Shown: piece after piece, positions 58,656 to 64,000 of the stretch
Numbering within the stretch: position 1 is the stretch's first letter
Layout: the number at the start of each line of letters is the position of its first letter
NCBI GenBank assembly: GCA_028023455.1
Contig: JAQFVV010012394.1
Location: forward strand, 19,612,353-19,676,352
Source: Epiperipatus broadwayi
Lineage: Eukaryota > Onychophora > Udeonychophora > Euonychophora > Peripatidae
Direction of reading: 5' to 3'
DNA: 64,000 nt
Notes under the pieces: model-generated
The model's input: only the letters and a program-made list of their open reading frames with translations
Database searches by the model: none
What the model was told of the DNA's origin: nothing
Position numbers and translations under genes: made by a program

Positions 58656-59135
58656 CATATATAAATATGATTTGCACTAAGAACACATACACAAAGCTGA
58701 ATTTTCAAAATTTCTTTTCATATCAAAATAATACAAAATAATGTGCTAACAGATCCAACTTGCTACTCAGTTTTCATCCAGCACTGCATCTCAGCAGGGC
58801 ACGATTGCAAACCAAAGGATTCTGTGGTTGTTTGCAGAAAACGATATGACTTAAAAAGAAAAGTGAAAGAGGCTTGCTTCATTGCTAGGGGCAATTATAC
58901 CATCAACAGAAAAGACACATGCCACAATATATCCAAAAAATGGAATAAAGTCATTTGCATTATAGTTAACTCATCTCGTTTGTTACAACATGACTATGAC
59001 TATAAGGACTATGCCCCTTAAAAGCGTTCAGCTACTTTTATAATAAATTTATTTTATTTTGTATTATTTTGATTTTGAAAATTCAGCTTTGTGTGTGTAT
59101 GCATTGTTAGCGCAAATCATATTTATATATTTGTA
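58656..59135 (+). mobile_element. Penelope-like endonuclease fragment between inverted repeats
   Basis: The frame 58743-59021 reads SVFIQHCISAGHDC, KDSVVVCRK, KRKVKEACFI, INRK and ISKKWNKVI. These are the C-terminal elements of a Penelope-like GIY-YIG nuclease (GH, then K-R-K-(I/V)-(R/K)-E-A, then S..W). The GIY-YIG front and RT are missing, so it is 5'-truncated. It is bracketed by inverted repeats of about 85 bases, 58656-58740 and 59053-59135 (AAGCTGAATTTTCAAAA and its complement). Penelope-like elements can carry inverted terminal pseudo-LTRs; this small unit could be a truncated copy of that kind. Confidence 0.65.
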
Positions 59136-59332
59136 TCTCACCGCAAAGTTTAAACAGCTCGCTCATTTCAATTTAAAGTCATGAAAATTTTTTACTCGTG
59201 TAAAAATAAAGAATATGCTCTGTGCTTCAAATATTGTTTCAGTGTTTTAAAAAAGTGCTTCATAAAGGATTAAAGGATAATTACTGTACTTTCATTTAAA
59301 ATAAATGATTAATTGAATAGTTTTATTGCTTA

Positions 59333-59690
59333 GACTTTATAAGAAGTTTGAGGATTCCAAAATGGGAATCAATCCAAGGACTTTATGCTCTAGAATCTGA
59401 TACTCTACCACTGCACTAAACCATGTAGAGCAAGTGAATAACTAAATGGCTGTTCATAAAAAGATCAAGTACCAGAAGTAAGAGAACTGAAATCAATACA
59501 AAGACTTTATGCTCCAGAGCCTGATACTCTATCACTGCACCAAACCATGTAGAACAATTGAATAACTAATTGTCTTTATTGTTTAGGACTTCATAAGAAG
59601 GTAAAGTTCCAGAAGTAGAGAACTGGAATCAAGCCAAGAACTTTATGCTCCAAAGCCTGACACTCTACCGCTGCACTAAATCACACCGAG
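59333..59690 (-). repeat. Tandem array of three tRNA-like units
   Basis: Three units of about 110-120 bases (about 59333-59440, 59450-59560, 59570-59690). On the minus strand each has TTAGTGCAGCGGTAGAGT-like sequence (A box TRGYNNANNGG, exact in units 1 and 3), then GGAGCATAAAGT, then GGCTTGATTCC (imperfect B box) and a tail CTTATGAAGTCCTAAACAATAAAG. This is the same family as 27895-28015. A fainter relative is at about 59935-60000. Not functional tRNAs: the arms are incomplete. Confidence 0.65.
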
Positions 59691-60752
59691 TGCTACTTAC
59701 ATTGAAAACAATTAGAAGTGAAATTAAATATGATTAAACATTAATGCGTTACATAATTAAATATAGTTTGTTCTCCAGGATTGTACAAATGTAGAAAATA
59801 AATGCTACTAATTATTAATCAATAACTGTCACCATTTATATAAATAGATTTTTTTTTATGAAATTGTTTAAGAGTTATGTGTGTGTATATATTTTATTAT
59901 GTAAAAATAATTGGGTGAGCTACTGGGTTACAATTCATGGACATTGATCTCCTTAGTCAATCATTCCACCATTGCATCAAACCATGCAGAAATGATATGT
60001 AATTTTAAGTGATTATATTTGCACCATGTCTCAGGGAAAAGATCTTCAAATTACCTGCAATGCCATCTATGAATCACTGCATATGTTGCACAAGGACATA
60101 CTTTAGCTATATACCACAAAAATGTTAAAGTACTGGATTGCATGAATGCTATGGGTCAGTATATTTGCACATATATTTCTAAATAAATTATTTAGGGATA
60201 ATGTGTATTGATCATGTCTTTAAAAAGATAAATACTATGGTAATGAGTACAAACTGGTACCTCAAATAAATATATTCTCAGTTAACACCTTTTTTCATTA
60301 TAAGTAAATGTATTATGGATATTAAAACCAAATGCTTTTCAAATACATCTAGCATAGTGAGATGATAAAGCTGTAATTCAAATCCCTTTTTTTAAAAAAT
60401 ACAATTTTCAGCAATAAAATAATTCTTCTAATTCGTAATTAAAGGATGTAATTTAAATCCCAATGTTTTTTTTTAAATACACAATTTTCATCAATAAAAC
60501 AAATTCTTTTAATTCATTATTAAATCACATGTATTTACAAAGTTAAGAGAAGATACGTTTAAATCACACTGACAAAATAAATAATGATATGGACAAAAAA
60601 AAAAAGCCCAAATCTTAACAAAATAATAAATTTAATAAATGAAATAATAAAGCAAATTTAAAAAATTCCCTATTTACACAATAATTATGAAAGTATGCAG
60701 CAAAAAAAATAATTCAATCTTAAAATATTACTATAAATACTTACTTTTCCTT
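59691..60752. other. AT-rich DNA
   Basis: Contains one degenerate tRNA-like remnant at about 59935-60000 (CATGGTTTGATGCAATGGTGG on the minus strand). The block GTAATT.AA...AATCCCTTTTTTTAAA.AATACAATTTTCA..AATAAAA is duplicated at about 60374-60425 and 60440-60500. No gene. Confidence 0.5.
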
Positions 60753-60855
60753 GCATCGGTGGTCGAGAGGTCAGCGCGACTGCCTTGCACTTGCAGGCAG
60801 TTGCCCGGGTTGCGGGTTCGTGTCCCGGCCGATGCTATGACACTTAAAAAAAAAA
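60753..60855 (+). mobile_element. tRNA-derived SINE, best copy
   Basis: A seven-pair acceptor stem is intact: GCATCGG (60753-60759) with CCGATGC (60829-60835). GGTCGAGAGGTCAGCGCG resembles the D arm of a Ser/Leu-type tRNA. ACTGCCT...AGGCAGT forms an anticodon-like hairpin and CGGG-TTCGTGT-CCCG a T arm. TATGACACTT and poly(A) follow, as in the other copies. The nine-base anticodon loop and the shared tail indicate a SINE. Confidence 0.8.
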
Positions 60856-60964
60856 CTATTATTATTAATAATTAATCAAAATATATGGAAAATTGGTTAT
60901 TTTTTTTGAGTCAATATTTTAACTAAAATAGAAACAACATATAACCAATCATATCATTATCCTC

Positions 60965-62545
60965 ATTTTAAATCATTATCAATTCATTGCAGGGTGAAGG
61001 CTTCTCCAAGGTTAATCCATCTGTGATTTTTAGGCTCCATTCTCCACATCACTTAGCATACTTTCTTAATTTATCCATTCATCTCACATGTGGTCTCATT
61101 TTAAATCTTTACAATTTATTGGAATCCAGTTTGAGATTTTAATTCCACTTCAGTATCTTAATTCTCTGTCAATGACAATTGTTTGGTCTCTCAACCATGT
61201 ATTTCATTTTTGATCTCTTCCTGTTACTCCTAACATATATCTCTTCAAACTTCTTTGAGTGATCTGAAGTCTCTGTATTCATATATATATATATATTGCT
61301 TATAATAACTCTCCTCATATACCCTTTAATGCAAATTTTTTAAAAATGATTTCTTTATTTTCCTGACAGTTTCGACTGTCCTGAGTCTTCATCAGTTATT
61401 TTAAAAGACAGAGGAAATTAAGATCATTCTGATGAAGACTGCAGGACAGTCAAAACTGTCAGGAAAATAAAGAAATCATTAAAAAAAAAAATTGCGTTAA
61501 AGTGTATATGAGGGGAGTTATTGTGAATAATATATATATATATATATGAATATATGAAGAAATGCAAATAAAGTAAAAGGAGAAAAATAAGTCTCTGTAT
61601 TACTCTTCTTTTAAACATTCAAGTCTCCAATCCATAAATAAGAATTGGTTAAACATATTCATTTAAAATATTCATTTCAAACATATAGGCATATTTTTTT
61701 ATTATTAAATTATTTCTACCAAACACACCCTCAAACAAATTTAATTCTATGATTAATGTCATCCATTATGTTGCCATCTGTAGTAATAATCTGACAATAT
61801 ATTTGTAGTTGTTAACTTCTTCTAGCTTATCATTATCAATATTTATTTCCATCTTTAGGGAAAATCCATTAAACATTATTTTAGTATTTTTAACATTTAC
61901 TTTTAGTCCTACTTTCTTGTTTTCATCTGATAACTCTTGTAACATTTCCTGAGGCTCTAAAACATTATTTTCAAAACAATTACATCATATGAAAAAACTA
62001 GGTGATTTAAATTATCTCCATTTACTTTTATTCCTCTCGCTTCTCAGTTTAATCCACAAAATACTTCTTATAAAACTGCTTTAAATTTTTTTGGATATGG
62101 AGCCACACCGTCACACATTCTTATCAATGTTAATCTTTTTAGCATCATTATGAAATTTAATTGTTGCTGTCGCATTTTTATAAATATTCTTTAGAATATG
62201 ACAATATCCTGAGTCAAAATATGCTTATAAAATCAAGTGCATTTTTATGATCTACAAATCCAAAGCATGATGGTAACCCATATTTGTTGGTCCTTTCTAT
62301 AAATTCTCTCAATACTTGGGTATAATATGCTTTTCTAAAACCACTTTTAAATCCACCTTGTTCTTTTGGTTAGTTAAAATCCAAAGTTTGCTGTGGATGA
62401 GTTGTAATTATTTTGGTAAAAATTTTGTATAGAACTGATAAAAGATTTATATGTCTGTAATTTTTAATATTTTCTTTATAATCTTTTTTAAATATCAATA
62501 TTATTCTTGCATTCTTTCAGTCATTTGGTACATCTTTATTATCTA
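60965..62545 (-). pseudogene. RTE-like LINE fossil 3
   Basis: Collinear with 24640-26000. The family 3' end is at 60965-60995 (ATCATTATCAATTCATTGCAGG). The Y-K-Y-L-G and LK...CLKRK equivalents lie near 61690-61830, and the RT active-site region near 61990, where FADD has become FSYD-like. Homology upstream stops at 62545. A 309-bp foldback element is inserted at 61280-61588. Many stops; inactive. Confidence 0.7.
61280..61588. mobile_element. Foldback retro-element with 13-bp target duplication and hammerhead-like cores
   Basis: It splits the LINE fossil and is flanked by AAGTCTCTGTATT at 61267-61279 and 61589-61601 (perfect, 13 bp). Inverted arms lie at about 61320-61395 and 61424-61515. The plus strand has CTGATGA (61429-61435), GACTG-CAGGA-CAGTC, then AAAACTGTC. 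The minus strand has CTGATGA (61395-61389), then GAAACTGTC (from 61373). TA microsatellites sit at both outer ends. Long duplication plus foldback again suggests retroposition. Confidence 0.75.
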
Positions 62546-62582
62546 GTGAAGCAGATGATCTGATGCTCAGATCCTGCTTCAC
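62546..62582. other. Strong short hairpin at the LINE fossil boundary
   Basis: GTGAAGCAG ... CTGCTTCAC with inner GATCTGA-TGC-TCAGATC: 16 of 17 possible positions pair around a three-base loop, with a small AT bulge. It lies exactly where homology to the RTE-like LINE ends. Confidence 0.65.
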
Positions 62583-63183
62583 AGCCCACATCCAATCTCC
62601 TACCACCTAACCGTATTCAAACTCGTCCTTACGCACGTATACACATAACTAATAATATATTTCCTTACCCAATAGTATAAAATAATGTAAACATATGTGT
62701 CTTAATTTAATATTTGATCTAATAATAATATTCTCATGTGTATGCGGGCGTAAATAATAAATATATATATGTATATTTTAGCGTAGGAGATTGTGATTGA
62801 ATTAATAGTATATTATATATATAAGATATTATATATGATACTTATTATATTTTTCATATATAAGTTTGTAGCCAGAAATGATGCAATCTTGTTAGTAAGT
62901 CTCTCGAAAAACAATAACCCAGAAGACCCTTTAGATTAAAATAGAAGATTACGAATTAGTAATAATAGAAGAAACCCATTAGTGGAAATTGTCCACGCTA
63001 GCTTGTTTTAAAATCATAAGATATATTTTAAAACAATCGTTCGAGAAACTGATAACAAACTTGCATTGTTTCAAACATCTTACCAGATAAGAGTATCCGG
63101 CCAAACGATTCCAAATGAAATCTAAGTGCTTAAACCGCCTCAGGTCCAGCAGTAGTTGCCTAGTTACAAATTCAAATTAAAAG
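62583..63183. other. Upstream region of the candidate exon, no repeat recognised
   Basis: Not matched to any other part of the window. From about 62880 the composition becomes less A+T-rich and CpGs appear (CTCTCGAAAAAC, TATCCGGCCAAACG). Confidence 0.45.
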
Positions 63184-63191
63184 TATAAATA
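63184..63191 (+). promoter_or_regulatory. Candidate TATA box
   Basis: TATAAATA, 143 bases before the ATG at 63334. Initiation about 30 bases downstream (near 63215-63225) would leave a 5' leader of roughly 110-120 bases. TATA-like strings are common in such AT-rich DNA, so the support is the context. Confidence 0.35.
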
Positions 63192-63236
63192 CTGCTGGAT
63201 TTGAATCCACAAAGAAGGGGAGATCATTAAATAGCC

Positions 63237-63293
63237 ATGCTGCTGAACATAATCCATGCCCGATGTAATTTTCACGCAATGTGTTGTGAGTAG
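63237..63293 (+). promoter_or_regulatory. Upstream ORF in the presumed leader
   Basis: ATG at 63237 followed by 17 further codons to TAG at 63291-63293. A second tiny one, ATGCTGATCCCATGA, overlaps the main ATG (ATGA). If the leader is real these could lower translation of the downstream frame. Confidence 0.3.
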
Positions 63294-63333
63294 TAAATTT
63301 CGCCTTGTCCCTCCGTTCTAACATGCTGATCCC

Positions 63334-63483
63334 ATGAACGAAGCTTCCGTACTCCGTGCTACTGAACTTTACATATGTCTTTCCAATGAAATGAAGTGCT
63401 ATCTCAAATCATCCCGCTACCCTAGATCTAGTGACAATACCGATGGACTGATTCTTAGTGAAATGCTTTTCTCAATCATCAAG
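63334..63483 (+). CDS. Candidate first coding exon of an unknown gene
   Basis: ATG at 63334 opens 50 codons (MNEASVLRATELYICLSNEM at the start, LSEMLFSIIK at the end) and stops exactly at AAG-GTAAAG (63481-63489), a good splice-donor match. Unspliced, it would end after seven more codons at TAA 63505. In-frame TAA upstream (63319) limits the start to this ATG. Composition is much less A+T-rich than the window average and synonymous positions use C and G, as in a real exon. The peptide is not recognised, and the rest of the gene would lie beyond the window. Confidence 0.4.
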
Positions 63484-63507
63484 GTAAAGAACTCAGACCG
63501 CTTATAA

Positions 63508-64000
63508 TTCCTAAAATCCTGCCTTCTATGTAATGTGTATATTTTAAACTATATCTTTTAAATGTCTTCAAATATATATAACTCTATATAACTAATCTAT
63601 GCTAAGCCTCTTATAAAATGTTTTTCTTTTATTTTATTTAAAAGCGGCCAATAATTTTTTATTAACATTTTTACGTATTTATATTTTAAAGTTAATGCCA
63701 ATAATATTCTAAAATCGCCAGCATATAACTTATTTTGTTTTCCCCACCCATCATTTACTGGGTAAATAATTTATAATTGATAAAAACAAGTCTTATTCGG
63801 CTTGCCCAGATGCTCGCGGTTTTAGAGAAATAAATTAATTATATTTTTCATGTTTACTGTTGAAAAACAGATTTGACATCTGTTTTTCCAATTCTCCTTC
63901 CTAAATAATGCGCTATCTTTTATCTTTCAACTATATTATATATGTAAATTTCATCTTAGCTATTACGACCACCCTTTTTATTTTGCAATCAATTAATGTA
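63508..64000. other. Presumed intron or intergenic DNA
   Basis: Composition returns to AT-rich. No acceptor-plus-exon combination identified before the window ends. Confidence 0.35.

Noticed and set aside
59333-59690. Regularly spaced repeats that might suggest a CRISPR array
   Set aside because: Units are over 100 bases, carry tRNA box elements, and the context is eukaryotic.
60753-60835. Possible functional tRNA gene with perfect acceptor stem
   Set aside because: It has a nine-base anticodon loop, a shared TATGACA tail plus poly(A), and sister copies with degraded stems. It is a SINE head.

Overview
The window looks like a repeat-dense, gene-poor stretch of a very A+T-rich animal nuclear genome, almost certainly a non-vertebrate metazoan. 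By eye it is roughly three-quarters A+T; no composition was computed. The evidence is the mixture of elements: a CR1-group LINE whose ORF1 has a PHD finger and SGNH esterase, Penelope-like GIY-YIG endonucleases, a Ty3/gypsy retrotransposon, a ZBED/FAM200-type hAT transposase, an 8-bp-TSD hAT MITE, tRNA-derived SINEs and fossils of two further LINE groups. There are no operons, ribosome binding sites or bacterial genes. I cannot name the species.

Layout. 1-16.5 kb: two copies of an unnamed repeat (A) flank an L1/Tx1-like LINE fragment and a broken coiled-coil reading frame. The second copy of A is split by a 5.7-kb TGT...ACA element (B), which is itself split by a 2.6-kb TGT...ACA element. 16.5-29 kb: AT-rich DNA with a dead hAT transposase, SINEs, an RTE-like LINE fossil and foldback elements. 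29.2-34 kb: a decayed Ty3/gypsy element on the minus strand with both LTRs. 34-37.6 kb: a large palindrome and a second copy of B. 38.7-47.2 kb: two nearly identical head-to-tail CR1-type LINEs, each disabled by different lesions. 49-53 kb: a third copy of B carrying a hAT MITE. 53-62.5 kb: Penelope fragments, foldback elements, RTE-like fossils and tRNA-like repeats. 62.5-64 kb: a richer, apparently non-repeat segment with a TATA box and a candidate first coding exon ending at a splice donor.

The most interesting signal is a dispersed set of short foldback retro-elements that carry hammerhead-ribozyme-like cores (CTGANGA ... GAAAC ... GTH). Three loci (28.53, 29.35 and 32.66 kb) can form stem I, stem II and a minimal stem III, and one base change in stem I is compensatory. 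Related copies are bounded by 14-bp and 16-bp direct repeats. A second foldback family with the same core has a 13-bp target duplication. This points to small retroposed, ribozyme-bearing elements rather than classical MITEs. The Penelope endonuclease fragments in the same window make a Penelope-type parent worth testing.

Almost every coding segment is mobile-element debris. Only the LINE pair is young, and the 63.3-kb exon is the sole candidate host-gene exon.
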